DNA from: JBBTSQ01 sp039795895
GTDB lineage: Bacteria > Patescibacteriota > Minisyncoccia > Phycocordibacterales > JBAYGS01
Assembly: GCA_039795895.1 (NCBI GenBank)
Contig: JBDKKW010000016.1
Coordinates: forward strand, 1 to 20,047
DNA: 20,047 bases
Direction: 5' to 3'
Made by a program: the position numbers and the translations under genes. Each line of letters starts with the position of its first letter. Within the stretch, counting starts at the first letter, position 1. Below are positions 5,808 to 12,880 of this stretch, in pieces. The notes beneath the pieces are model-generated. The model worked only from the letters and a program-made list of their open reading frames with translations. It was not told the DNA's origin and did not search any database.

Positions 5808-6803
5808 ATGGATATCCACCACCGAATCTCGGAATTAAAACTATTTTGGGAAGAAGTGTCGCTCATCAAGCTGACACTTTTTTTGGTCTTTTGTGGGAGC
5901 GTCGTCTCATCGATCTTTTATGGATTATTTTGGCGACCACCGGGCGCTTTTCCCAAACAAGCCTTCGTGCATATTGTGTCAGGGCGAGGACTTTCCAGTG
6001 TGGCAGATGAGCTGTATGCCAAGCATTTGATTATTTCGCCATTTTGGCTCAAGACGTTTGTAGTGCTTTCGGGGGGTTCAAAGAAGGTGTTTGCTGGCGA
6101 CTACGCTTTTCCCACACCTGAAAATCTCTTTTCAATATCAGCTCGGATTACTTCGGGGGATAGTAGGCTCGAGCCAATCAAAGTGACGATTCCCGAGGGT
6201 ACTTCGGTCAAGGAGATGGCAAAGATTTTTGATGATGTTCTGCCGTTGTTTGATACCAAAGAATTTTTAAAGCTCGCAGAATCAAAAGAAGGATTTCTAT
6301 TTCCCGATACGTATTATTTTTTACCAAACGAGACTGCAAAGACGGTGGTGCTTGCGATGGAGAAGAATTTTACTCGAGCGACTAATACTATCAAATCTGA
6401 ACTTACTGCCTTTAAGAAGCCCCTGAAAGACGTGGTGATTATGGCCTCATTGATTGAGGAAGAGGCGCGGACTACTGAAACACGACGTATTGTGGCTGGG
6501 ATTTTGTGGAAGCGACTGTCTTTGGGGATGCCTCTCCAGGTGGATGCGGTGTTTCCCTATATCAATGGCAAAAATACGTTCCAGCTCACCATTGATGATT
6601 TGGCGATTGATTCGCCGTACAACACGTACAAATACAAAGGGTTACCGGTGGGACCGATCTCAAGTCCTGGACTCGATGCGCTGAAGGCGACACTATCACC
6701 GATCAAAACTCCGTATCTCTTTTATCTTTCTGACAAAGAGGGGAATATGCACTATGCGAAGACGTTTGAGGAGCACGTGGCGAATAAAGAGAAGTATCTT
6801 TAA
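5808..6803 (+). CDS. mltG: Endolytic murein transglycosylase MltG (YceG-like)
   Basis: This is a membrane-bound lytic transglycosylase that cuts nascent peptidoglycan and sets glycan chain length. The 331 residues comprise a short cytoplasmic start, one transmembrane helix (about 20-41), a LysM-like part (FVHIVSGRGLSSVADELYAK, GDYAFPTPENL) and the catalytic YceG fold. The catalytic Glu is Glu217 in MASLIEEEA, equivalent to the ASxxExE motif of the family. The hallmark DSPYNTYKYKGLPVGPI and the tail HYAKTFEEH are present. The length is normal. ATG 5808 is used here; GTG 5799 in frame is possible. The gene follows the previous one by 20 nt with no promoter or Shine-Dalgarno sequence visible, so I take it as the second gene of an operon. 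Its stop codon lies inside the inverted-repeat element at 6800-6997. Confidence 0.93.
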   Translation: MDIHHRISELKLFWEEVSLIKLTLFLVFCGSVVSSIFYGLFWRPPGAFPKQAFVHIVSGRGLSSVADELYAKHLIISPFWLKTFVVLSGGSKKVFAGDYAFPTPENLFSISARITSGDSRLEPIKVTIPEGTSVKEMAKIFDDVLPLFDTKEFLKLAESKEGFLFPDTYYFLPNETAKTVVLAMEKNFTRATNTIKSELTAFKKPLKDVVIMASLIEEEARTTETRRIVAGILWKRLSLGMPLQVDAVFPYINGKNTFQLTIDDLAIDSPYNTYKYKGLPVGPISSPGLDALKATLSPIKTPYLFYLSDKEGNMHYAKTFEEHVANKEKYL

Positions 6804-6997
6804 AACAGTCACAGTCGGCGCACTTGATTGAGTACAATCACCTACTGGGTCAGTGTTGCTTCGCTCAGCTGTATGTCAATATACAGCTTAGTCACAAGGC
6901 CTATCGTTTATGATAGGCACCTGTAGACGGCCTCCTCGCGCCTCATTCAGCAGAATGACCTACTGGGTCGAATTGCATCCGACTGTGACTGTTTTAA
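6800..6997. repeat. 198-bp element bounded by a 19-bp perfect inverted repeat and filled with hairpins
   Basis: The ends (6800-6818 and 6979-6997) are perfectly complementary over 19 bases, from TTAAAACAGTC to GACTGTTTTAA. In between are small hairpins: 6826-6830 with 6835-6839; 6867-6874 with 6881-6888 (AGCTGTAT/ATACAGCT); 6899-6905 with 6912-6918 (GCCTATC/GATAGGC); 6944-6948 with 6953-6957; and 6957-6960 with 6966-6969. The 12-mer ACCTACTGGGTC occurs twice (6840-6851 and 6958-6969). The element supplies the mltG stop codon (TAA in the left end). There is no ORF. It could be a structured RNA in the mltG 3' end, a large terminator (the right arm ends GTTTTAA), or a MITE-like element. I see no clear target duplication. 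Confidence 0.7.
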
Positions 6998-7054
6998 TCG
7001 TTTAATAAAAATAGAAAAAGGCGTGGAGATATTGTCTATTTGCTATTTTAATGG

Positions 7055-7060
7055 TATATC
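7055..7060 (+). promoter_or_regulatory. Possible -10 element just before the mnmA start
   Basis: TATATC ends 6 nt before GTG 7067, in the same position as the leaderless promoters of neighbouring genes. No good -35 is seen. Confidence 0.4.
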
Positions 7061-7066
7061 AATGTT

Positions 7067-8152
7067 GTGAAAGCAGTGACTAGGAAACAAAAGGTCTATG
7101 TCGGTATGTCGGGCGGAGTTGATAGCTCTGTCTCTGCGGCGTTACTCAAGGAGGCTGGCTACGACGTGACCGGAGTATTTATCAAGGTGTGGCAACCTGA
7201 CTGGATCACCTGTACTTGGCGAGAAGATCGACTCGATGCAATGCGTGTGGCGGCCAAGCTCGGTATCCCATTTGTTACGCTCGATCTTGAAAAAGAATAC
7301 AAAGAAGAAGTGGTTGACTATATGATTGCTGAGTACAAGGCTGGGCGAACTCCAAATCCGGATGTAGCCTGCAACCGCTCAGTAAAATTCGGTGGTTTTT
7401 ATAAATGGGCGATGATGCAAGGAGTGGATTTTGTAGCGACAGGACATTATGCGCAGATAAAAAGACTATCAACTAAAGACTATCAACTATCAACTGGTCG
7501 TGACTCCAACAAAGACCAATCCTATTTCCTCTGGACACTTACCCAAGAGCAACTAGCTCACACACTTTTTCCTGTGGGAGATATCGAAAAGCCCGAAGTG
7601 CGCAAGCTTGCTCATAAATTTGGCTTGATTACTGCCGACAAAAAAGATAGTCAGGGGTTGTGCTTTATCGGCAAGATTGATATTAAAGATTTTTTGAAGC
7701 GCTCGATCTCCGCAAAAAAAGGGAAGGTTCTCTCTGTTGATGGAAAAGTTATTGGTACGCATGATGGTGCCACTTTCTTGACGATTGGTGAGCGACGCGG
7801 ATTCACTATTACTCACAAGACCACGCTTGATGCACCGTACTATGTAGTCGTTAAAGATGTGAAGAAAAATACAGTAACCGTCTCACACAAAGAGCCGGGA
7901 GGTAGCCTGGAAGGTGCGGTATCGGAGATGACGATCAAAGATATGAATTGGATTCGTGAAATACCAAAAGTTGGCGATACTTTTTTTGTGCGCACTCGGT
8001 ATCGCCAAACACCTGAGTCGGTGACCCTTGTCTCGCTATCAAAATCAAAAGCGGTATTTCATTTTAAAAATTCACAAAGCACGATTACTCCTGGTCAGTC
8101 AGCAGTATTTTACTCTGAGGATGAGTGTCTTGGAGGTGGAGTTATTTCTTAG
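7067..8152 (+). CDS. mnmA: tRNA-specific 2-thiouridylase MnmA
   Basis: MnmA thiolates U34 of the tRNAs for Lys, Glu and Gln, using ATP and a persulfide sulfur relay. The 361-residue protein has the PP-loop SGGVDSS (residues 15-21). It has the two catalytic cysteines: Cys102 in TPNPDVACNRSVKF and Cys199 in SQGLCFIGK. C-terminal landmarks such as TIGERRGFTI and LGGGVIS are present. The length is normal. The start is GTG, preceded by a -10-like TATATC. Between the PP-loop domain and the second cysteine, residues 133-144 (RLSTKDYQLSTG) are encoded by a short imperfect DNA repeat of ACTATCAACT, at a point where the family normally has a variable loop. The gene stands alone between the 6800-6997 element and the ATP-cone gene. 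Confidence 0.95.
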   Translation: MKAVTRKQKVYVGMSGGVDSSVSAALLKEAGYDVTGVFIKVWQPDWITCTWREDRLDAMRVAAKLGIPFVTLDLEKEYKEEVVDYMIAEYKAGRTPNPDVACNRSVKFGGFYKWAMMQGVDFVATGHYAQIKRLSTKDYQLSTGRDSNKDQSYFLWTLTQEQLAHTLFPVGDIEKPEVRKLAHKFGLITADKKDSQGLCFIGKIDIKDFLKRSISAKKGKVLSVDGKVIGTHDGATFLTIGERRGFTITHKTTLDAPYYVVVKDVKKNTVTVSHKEPGGSLEGAVSEMTIKDMNWIREIPKVGDTFFVRTRYRQTPESVTLVSLSKSKAVFHFKNSQSTITPGQSAVFYSEDECLGGGVIS

Positions 8153-8202
8153 TCCCTCCGGTCTATCTTACTCTCTTGCTTCTTATCTTCTGCTCTGTAT
8201 TC

Positions 8203-8211
8203 TGGTATACT
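8203..8211 (+). promoter_or_regulatory. Extended -10 element, leaderless start for the ATP-cone gene
   Basis: TGGTATACT with TATACT at 8206-8211; 7 nt separate it from ATG 8219. Confidence 0.65.
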
Positions 8212-8218
8212 TTCCCGT

Positions 8219-9037
8219 ATGCGTATCAAAAAATCCGACGGTAGTCTCGAATCGTTTGACTCTCAAAAATTAATGGCGTCGCTGGTGCGAGCCGGAGCTG
8301 CGCCAGAAGTCTCTGCTGAAATCGCTTCTCATATCGAACACGAACTCAAAGATGAGATGCCGACCTCACAGATTTATCGCCATGCGTTTGAATTACTCCA
8401 TCGTCATGCCAAACCTATTGCGGTATCCTATTCTCTCCGTCATGCTATCGCTGAGCTTGGACCGTCTGGTTTTCCGTTTGAGAAATTTGTAGCGGAGATT
8501 TATAAAGCATCAGGGTATGAGACGGTCACTGGGGTGATTGTGCAGGGTAAATGCGTGCCACACGAGATGGATGTGGTGGCGTGGAAAGGGGATGAACTCA
8601 TTTTTGTTGAAGCAAAATTTCATAATGAATTTGATTTGAAATCTGATTTGAAGGTAGCGCTCTATGTGAAGGCGCGGTTTGATGATTTGAAGGGGAGGGA
8701 GTATGAATTTGGGGGCAAGATGCGGAAGCTTTCCCATGCGCTCCTGGTGACTAACACTAAATTTACCTCAACGGCTATCGACTATGGTGTTTGTGCAGGA
8801 CTTTCGATGATCGGATGGAATTATCCTGCGAAAGGAAATTTACATCATATGATTGAGGATTCTGGATTGCATCCCATCACCGCCATCACCTCACTTTCCA
8901 ATGTCGAGAAAAAGAATTTGATTGATCAGGGAAAGGTGCTCTGTCGATCGATCAATACTGAAAGCGCTTTGAAATTGGCAGGCATCCGTCCAGAAAAAAT
9001 TCCAGGAATTTTGGAGGAGATTAAGGTGGTGTGCTAG
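8219..9037 (+). CDS. ATP-cone / PD-(D/E)xK nuclease-like (Mrr-type) protein
   Basis: The 272-residue protein begins with an ATP-cone-like domain (about residues 1-88: MRIKKSDGSLESFDSQKL, ...SYSLRHAIAELGPSGFPFEKF). In ribonucleotide reductase and NrdR this domain binds ATP or dATP. It is followed by a restriction-endonuclease-like fold (about 90-200). The predicted metal-site residues are Asp118 in HEMDVVAW and Glu131-x-Lys133 in LIFVEAKFHNE, the classical D...ExK arrangement of the Mrr/PD-(D/E)xK superfamily. The C-terminal 50 residues (KVLCRSINTESALKLAGIRP...) look like a helical DNA-binding tail. There is no neighbouring methyltransferase, so a restriction-modification role is unlikely. A nucleotide-sensing repair or housekeeping nuclease is a reasonable inference. 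Transcription appears leaderless. Confidence 0.8.
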   Translation: MRIKKSDGSLESFDSQKLMASLVRAGAAPEVSAEIASHIEHELKDEMPTSQIYRHAFELLHRHAKPIAVSYSLRHAIAELGPSGFPFEKFVAEIYKASGYETVTGVIVQGKCVPHEMDVVAWKGDELIFVEAKFHNEFDLKSDLKVALYVKARFDDLKGREYEFGGKMRKLSHALLVTNTKFTSTAIDYGVCAGLSMIGWNYPAKGNLHHMIEDSGLHPITAITSLSNVEKKNLIDQGKVLCRSINTESALKLAGIRPEKIPGILEEIKVVC

Positions 9038-9085
9038 GAGAGGGGGGTATAAAGTAAAAAGTACAAAGTATAAAGTGAAGAGGGG

Positions 9086-9126
9086 AATCAACCCCAGAAA
9101 TTACTCCGTAATTTCTGGGGTTGATT
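9086..9126. terminator. 19-bp perfect hairpin after the ATP-cone nuclease gene
   Basis: Arms 9086-9104 and 9108-9126 are perfectly complementary around a TCC loop, with CCCCAGAAATTAC as the core. No real T-run follows on either strand. Its 3' end touches the -35 of the next gene (9126-9131). Between the stop codon and the hairpin lies a low-complexity run with copies of AAAGTA and TATAAAGT. Confidence 0.65.
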
Positions 9127-9153
9127 TGACAGTAGTGTGATGAATATGATACT
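9126..9153 (+). promoter_or_regulatory. Promoter of the 9192-9599 gene
   Basis: TTGACA (9126-9131), a 16-bp spacer and GATACT (9148-9153). The predicted start is near 9160, with a leader of about 32 nt that has an AAAGAAAG run 8 nt before the ATG as a weak ribosome binding site. Confidence 0.55.
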
Positions 9154-9191
9154 TTAAAAAAGGAATAGAACCTCAAAAAGAAAGCCTTGTT

Positions 9192-9599
9192 ATGGCAAGG
9201 AAATCACAAGATATTGCGTTTGAACGATTTTTGGATCAGCTTCGTGAGATGATGGGGGTGGGTTGGAAAGCACAGTTGGAAAAGTTTGAAATTCAACCCC
9301 AACAACCGGTTCTGCGTTTGCGTCCACCAAGTGGGGGTAAATTCTTCTTCTGTCCAGTCACAGCTGTGGTGAGACACAGGATTCATCGTGAATTTCCTTC
9401 GGGTGCGGTAACATCAGTGTCTGATCCGGAGCGACGGGCAGAGCTCGCAAAGGTGTGTTTGGTTAGTGCACGCCTTGCCTATAGCATTGCCCTTGCAGCC
9501 GATAAAGGTACACTCGGGCATAGGCGGTACAATCGTTCGTATCGTCGCCGACTTCTCAAGGTGTGTGGACTTCGGGAGTCCACGGTGGTGAAAGTTTAG
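9192..9599 (+). CDS. Small basic protein of unknown function (135 residues)
   Basis: I do not recognise a family. The protein has no membrane segment. It opens with an amphipathic stretch (DIAFERFLDQLREMMG). The middle is beta-rich with PSGGKFFFCPVTAVV. A helix follows (AELAKVCLVSARLAYSIALAADKG), and the strongly basic tail contains HRRYNRSYRRRLLK. The net positive charge suggests nucleic-acid or ribosome contact, which is inference only. The gene has its own -35/-10 promoter and its own intrinsic terminator, so it is a complete single-gene unit. Confidence 0.65.
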   Translation: MARKSQDIAFERFLDQLREMMGVGWKAQLEKFEIQPQQPVLRLRPPSGGKFFFCPVTAVVRHRIHREFPSGAVTSVSDPERRAELAKVCLVSARLAYSIALAADKGTLGHRRYNRSYRRRLLKVCGLRESTVVKV

Positions 9600-9606
9600 T
9601 TTTTGG

Positions 9607-9649
9607 GCCGTTCTGTTTTCAAAATTAAAAACAGAACGGCTTTTCTATT
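9607..9649 (+). terminator. Intrinsic terminator of the 9192-9599 gene
   Basis: GCCGTTCTGTTTT (9607-9619) pairs with 9628-9640 (13 bp). TTTTCTATTTT follows. Confidence 0.9.
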
Positions 9650-9673
9650 TTCTTGTTTATAATCTGTATGTCT

Positions 9674-9679
9674 TATACA
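9674..9679 (+). promoter_or_regulatory. -10 element, leaderless start for the alkyltransferase gene
   Basis: TATACA at 9674-9679, with 8 nt before ATG 9688. A possible -35, TTGTTT (9653-9658), lies 15 bp upstream. Confidence 0.5.
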
Positions 9680-9687
9680 ATGCACCT

Positions 9688-9960
9688 ATGAATATTTCTC
9701 ATTCTAAAAATTCTTTCCGCGAAAAAGTGCTGGCATTTGTAAAGACGATACCGGAAGGGTCGGTGGCGACCTACGGCTATGTGGCCAAGCAAGCAGGCAA
9801 ACTAAAAGCTTCGAGAGCCGTCGGTGCTATTCTCAAAACCAATTTTGATCCCAGCATTCCCTGTCATCGCGTCATTCGAAGTGACGGCTCACTTGGCGGA
9901 TACAATCGCGGAGCTATTCAAAAACGTGCTCGTCTCAAAAAAGAAGGCGCGATTGTATGA
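9688..9960 (+). CDS. Single-domain methylated-DNA--protein-cysteine methyltransferase (Ogt/MGMT-like)
   Basis: The 90-residue protein is just the DNA-binding/active-site domain of O6-alkylguanine-DNA alkyltransferases. It has a winged helix with GSVATYGYVAKQAG, the recognition helix and Arg finger in ASRAVGAILKTN, and the active site SIPCHRVIRSDGSLGGYNRG. The acceptor cysteine is present (Cys59), so this is not an alkyltransferase-like (ATL) protein, in which Trp replaces Cys. The N-terminal RNase H-like domain of Ada-C or Ogt is missing. A compact, suicidal repair protein is the natural reading, but a sensor role like that of ATLs cannot be excluded. Transcription appears leaderless. Confidence 0.9.
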   Translation: MNISHSKNSFREKVLAFVKTIPEGSVATYGYVAKQAGKLKASRAVGAILKTNFDPSIPCHRVIRSDGSLGGYNRGAIQKRARLKKEGAIV

Positions 9961-10073
9961 TTTGTATTTTCGATGGTGAGCGTTTTCTAAAAAAGCTCCT
10001 GAAAAGATGAAAGATGTATTAATGGTACAAGAGTTTCAATTGTGCCTGACTGTTTCGTTTTTCCGTATCTATC

Positions 10074-10081
10074 TGTATACT
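10074..10081 (+). promoter_or_regulatory. -10 element that decides the pepF start
   Basis: TGTATACT, with TATACT at 10076-10081. The first in-frame ATG (10083) is only 1 nt beyond the -10 and would normally not be transcribed. The second (10089) is 7 nt beyond, exactly where transcription should begin. Confidence 0.6.
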
Positions 10082-10088
10082 AATGCGT

Positions 10089-11921
10089 ATGAAAAACAAT
10101 CCTTCAAAAACTCCGCGAACAAAGAAAGCGACGGTATCTCAGGCAAGCACTTCAATCAAAACCAGTTGGGATTTGGGACTACTTTATGACTCACTCGAGG
10201 ACCCTCGCATCGAGCGCGATATGCTGATGCTCGAAAAGTCATGCGCTGATTTTGCCAAAAAATATTCAGGAGCGGTGGGTAAGTTCTCTGACCCCGTCTT
10301 TCTCAAGGGGGCACTCACGGAGTACGAAGCTTTTTGTGCGGATATTTCTGGAGTGAAGCCGTTGATGTATCTCCACTACTCAAAAGCGCTCGATGGTACG
10401 AACACTACACTCTCGGCAATGATCAACAAGCTCACTGAGCGTGCGACTTTTGCTCACAACCAAATCCTGTTTTTCGACCTTGCGCTTGGATCGCTTTCAC
10501 AAGCGGACAAGGACAAACTTCTTGTCGATAAGACTCTTTCTCATTTCTACTATTTTCTTTTCAGACTTTTCGAAGCAAGTAAGCACCAGCTCTCGCTCCC
10601 TGAAGAGAAGATCCTCAATCTTAAATCACAACCAGCGCACAGTCTCTGGGTGGCAAGCGTGGACAAGCTTCTCTCGGCAGAAGAGATCGAGTGGAAAGGT
10701 AAAAAGCTCCCGCTCGCCGAAGCACAATTTATGCTAAGTGGCTTGCCCGCAAAAGACCGTCAGCTTATCCAGAAAAAACTAAACGCTGTCTACAAAAAGA
10801 TTGCTCCAGCAGCTGAGGCGGAGCTTAATGCGATTGTGATTGATAAAAAGATCAACGATTCTTTACGTGGTTTCAAAAAGACCTACAGTGCTGCGGTACT
10901 CGGCGATCAAAATGACGAGACGATGGTGGAGACTTTGGTAGATAATGTCACCAAGCATTTTGAGATTAGTCATCGATTCTATGCGATTAAGGCCAAGCTC
11001 TTGGGTCTAAAAAAGCTTACCTGGGCAGATCGATCGGCGCCACTAGGCAATGTCACTAAGAAGTTTACCTTTGAAGATAGTGTGGAAATTTTGCGAAAAG
11101 CCTTCGGTGCAGTGGACCCAGAATTTAGAGCGATCTTGGATCGTTTTTTGGCAAACGGCCAGATCGATGTCTATCCAAAAAAAGGAAAAGAGGGTGGAGC
11201 GTTTTGCTCAGGTACGACGGGATTGCCGACTTTTGTCTTTCTCAATCATATCGACAACAAAAATTCGCTACTGACGTTTGCCCACGAAATGGGTCACGCG
11301 ATTCATACTGAATTGTCGAAAAAGCAAACCCCACTTTATGATGGCTATACGACACCAAATGCCGAAGTAGCGAGTACTTTCTTTGAAAACTTTGCTTTTG
11401 AGGAAGTATTTAAGACGCTTTCAAAAGAAGAACAGATGATCGCGCTCCATGACCGTATCAACGACAGTATCTCGACAGTCTTTCGACAGATTGCGTGCTT
11501 CAATTTTGAACATGCACTACACACAGGGATTCGAGAGAAGGGGGAGTTGGCTAAAGAAGAGATCGCAAAGCTCTTGAATACGTGTATGTCAGCGTATCTA
11601 GGTCCACAAGTGACTCTGACACCTGATGACGGCTACTTCTTTGTGTCTTGGGGGCATATTCGTCGATTCTTCTATGTCTACTCGTACGCGTACGGTGACT
11701 TAGTGAGTAAGGCGTTGTATCGAAAATACAAAGCAGATCCGAGCTATTTGTCGGCGGTAAAAAGCTTCTTGACCGCTGGGGGAAGCAAGAGCCCAAAAGA
11801 TATTTGGAAGGACGCGGGGATTGATATTACTAATCCCCAGTTTTTCGTGGAGGGACTAAAAGCTATTGAGGATGATATACTTACTCTTGAAAGTCTCTAT
11901 AAGAGTTCATCTAAAAAATAA
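10089..11921 (+). CDS. pepF: Oligoendopeptidase F-like M3 metallopeptidase
   Basis: The protein has 610 residues from ATG 10089. It is a zinc oligopeptidase of family M3 that degrades short peptides in the cytoplasm. The zinc site is LTFAHEMGHAIH: His399, Glu400 and His403 of HExxH. The third ligand is probably Glu426 in TTPNAEVASTFFE. The family C-terminal block GYFFVSWGHIRRFFYVYSYA and GDLVSKALYRKY is present. The length is typical of PepF. ATG 10083 is the alternative start, but it lies within 1 nt of the -10 box. A Lys/Ser-rich start (MKNNPSKTPRTKKATVSQAS) is probably disordered. The following gene starts at the next base after the stop codon, which implies an operon and translational coupling. 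Confidence 0.93.
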   Translation: MKNNPSKTPRTKKATVSQASTSIKTSWDLGLLYDSLEDPRIERDMLMLEKSCADFAKKYSGAVGKFSDPVFLKGALTEYEAFCADISGVKPLMYLHYSKALDGTNTTLSAMINKLTERATFAHNQILFFDLALGSLSQADKDKLLVDKTLSHFYYFLFRLFEASKHQLSLPEEKILNLKSQPAHSLWVASVDKLLSAEEIEWKGKKLPLAEAQFMLSGLPAKDRQLIQKKLNAVYKKIAPAAEAELNAIVIDKKINDSLRGFKKTYSAAVLGDQNDETMVETLVDNVTKHFEISHRFYAIKAKLLGLKKLTWADRSAPLGNVTKKFTFEDSVEILRKAFGAVDPEFRAILDRFLANGQIDVYPKKGKEGGAFCSGTTGLPTFVFLNHIDNKNSLLTFAHEMGHAIHTELSKKQTPLYDGYTTPNAEVASTFFENFAFEEVFKTLSKEEQMIALHDRINDSISTVFRQIACFNFEHALHTGIREKGELAKEEIAKLLNTCMSAYLGPQVTLTPDDGYFFVSWGHIRRFFYVYSYAYGDLVSKALYRKYKADPSYLSAVKSFLTAGGSKSPKDIWKDAGIDITNPQFFVEGLKAIEDDILTLESLYKSSSKK

Positions 11922-12263
11922 ATGCCACCACTCTTCGAAAATTTGTCGCCAGAATTTTGGATACTACTGTTTGTTATTGGCTTTTCGCTGAGTGTGTTGT
12001 TCGCCTTGTATGGACATTTGGGGCATGCTAGAAAAATACACCGAAGGAAACATCACTTCTACGATCACACGATGGCAAAGCACAAGAAGGAGATTATGCA
12101 CTATGCTTTTTTGCATGATGGTGTGGTGACCAACAATATCGTGGAGCTTTTATGTCGGGTGCATAGTGCGAAGGCAGACGTATATTTAAAATCACTCGAA
12201 GATGAGAAGAAATTGAAGTGTATTGGAAAGAAGAGTGGATCAGTGTTTTATCAGATTGTGTAG
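11922..12263 (+). CDS. Membrane-anchored protein with a winged-helix-like C-terminus
   Basis: The 113-residue protein has one N-terminal transmembrane segment (about residues 12-33, WILLFVIGFSLSVLFALYGHL). A very basic, His-rich juxtamembrane stretch follows (HARKIHRRKHHFYDHTMAKHKK). The compact C-terminal domain (YAFLHDGVVTNNIVELLCRV, ADVYLKSLEDEKKLKCIG, GSVFYQIV) is patterned like a winged helix. The ATG directly follows the TAA of pepF, so translation is probably coupled to it. I cannot name a family. A membrane-tethered regulator is an inference from the layout only. A strong terminator begins 8 nt after the stop. Confidence 0.7.
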   Translation: MPPLFENLSPEFWILLFVIGFSLSVLFALYGHLGHARKIHRRKHHFYDHTMAKHKKEIMHYAFLHDGVVTNNIVELLCRVHSAKADVYLKSLEDEKKLKCIGKKSGSVFYQIV

Positions 12264-12270
12264 GAGTGTA

Positions 12271-12314
12271 AAAACGGCCGGCGCCTTTGAGAAAAGGCGC
12301 CGGCCGTTTTTTTA
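12271..12314 (+). terminator. Intrinsic terminator of the pepF operon
   Basis: A perfect 17-bp stem (12271-12287 with 12294-12310; core CGGCCGGCGCC) with a 6-nt loop is flanked by AAAA and TTTTTTT. Confidence 0.92.
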
Positions 12315-12319
12315 TTGTC

Positions 12320-12369
12320 TTGCGTTCAAACGCATTCAGAGCTACGATTGTTTGAGAAAGAACGTTCTT
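12320..12369 (+). promoter_or_regulatory. Promoter and possible operator for the zinc-ribbon gene
   Basis: TTGCGT (12320-12325), a 17-bp spacer and TACGAT (12343-12348). The perfect 12-bp palindrome AAGAACGTTCTT (12358-12369) lies at the expected transcription start, where a bound dimer would block initiation. The hexamers are only moderately good. Confidence 0.4.
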
Positions 12370-12382
12370 CGTCTACCTAGTT

Positions 12383-12805
12383 ATGAAAAAGCTCTCTCAC
12401 CCTGAGTTTACCTTCCTGTTACAACTCTCGATTCAAGGTTTGGTCACCTTTGGTACACCGAGGTCTCTCACGATGTTGACCGAAATACTGATTGAGTTGA
12501 ATGCTAAAAGGGATTACCCGCGTTTGCCCGATGATATTGCTCGTAGTGCCGAATTGTATAATCGTGCACTTATGGTCGAGGAAGTATTTGGGTTTACGGC
12601 GCTTCAGCTGGTGTCTAATTGCCCGAGATGCAACCAGATCTTTGCAATGGCGGGGACACGCGAGAGTGAGACTGATCATAAGGTCTGTCGACAATACACC
12701 CTTTGTCCATTTTGTCGTCACCAGTTTGACTCGAGTTGCTGGCCGATCCACCCACTTCGGAATGTTCCTGCGAGACTTGCGAATGTTTTGGTGGGACAAG
12801 AATAG
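12383..12805 (+). CDS. Small zinc-ribbon protein of unknown function
   Basis: The 140-residue protein has a helical N-terminal half (MKKLSHPEFTFLLQLSIQGL, MLTEILIELN). Its C-terminal half carries Cys80-x2-Cys83 (NCPRCN) and Cys108-x2-Cys111 (LCPFCRHQF), spaced like a zinc ribbon. Extra Cys102 and Cys119 are nearby. The family is unknown to me. The layout of a helical part plus a Cys4 finger is seen in FlhC-type and other small DNA-binding regulators, but I see no specific similarity. No Shine-Dalgarno sequence precedes the ATG. The gene opens an accessory block and converges on the LpxC-like gene, with which it shares a complex terminator region. Confidence 0.6.
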   Translation: MKKLSHPEFTFLLQLSIQGLVTFGTPRSLTMLTEILIELNAKRDYPRLPDDIARSAELYNRALMVEEVFGFTALQLVSNCPRCNQIFAMAGTRESETDHKVCRQYTLCPFCRHQFDSSCWPIHPLRNVPARLANVLVGQE

Positions 12806-12816
12806 TTTTTGACGAG

Positions 12817-12841
12817 CCGTCCGTTTTTCGGGCGGTTTTTT
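12817..12841 (+). terminator. Intrinsic terminator of the zinc-ribbon gene
   Basis: CCGTCCG (12817-12823) pairs with CGGGCGG (12829-12835; one G-U) around TTTTT. TTTTTT follows. Confidence 0.85.
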
Positions 12842-12880
12842 CTTGGCCTCCGGCAAAGCCGGCCAAGAAAAAACCGCCCG
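12829..12880. repeat. 20-bp perfect inverted repeat joining two convergent terminators
   Basis: 12829-12848 and 12861-12880 are perfect complements around 12 nt that can extend the stem (CCGGC/GCCGG). The left arm is also the 3' arm of the plus-strand terminator, and the right arm is part of the minus-strand terminator. Alternative structures therefore compete on each transcript. Confidence 0.8.

Noticed and set aside
6800..6997. tRNA gene in the mltG-mnmA intergenic region
   Set aside because: GGGTCGAATTGCATCC looks like a T-arm at first sight, but no 7-bp acceptor stem, anticodon arm or D-arm at the right distances can be drawn.
12419..12856. Minus-strand frame of 145 codons opposite the zinc-ribbon gene
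   Set aside because: It would start inside the terminator hairpin of the zinc-ribbon gene and has no promoter. The plus-strand reading has two CxxC pairs, a promoter and a terminator.
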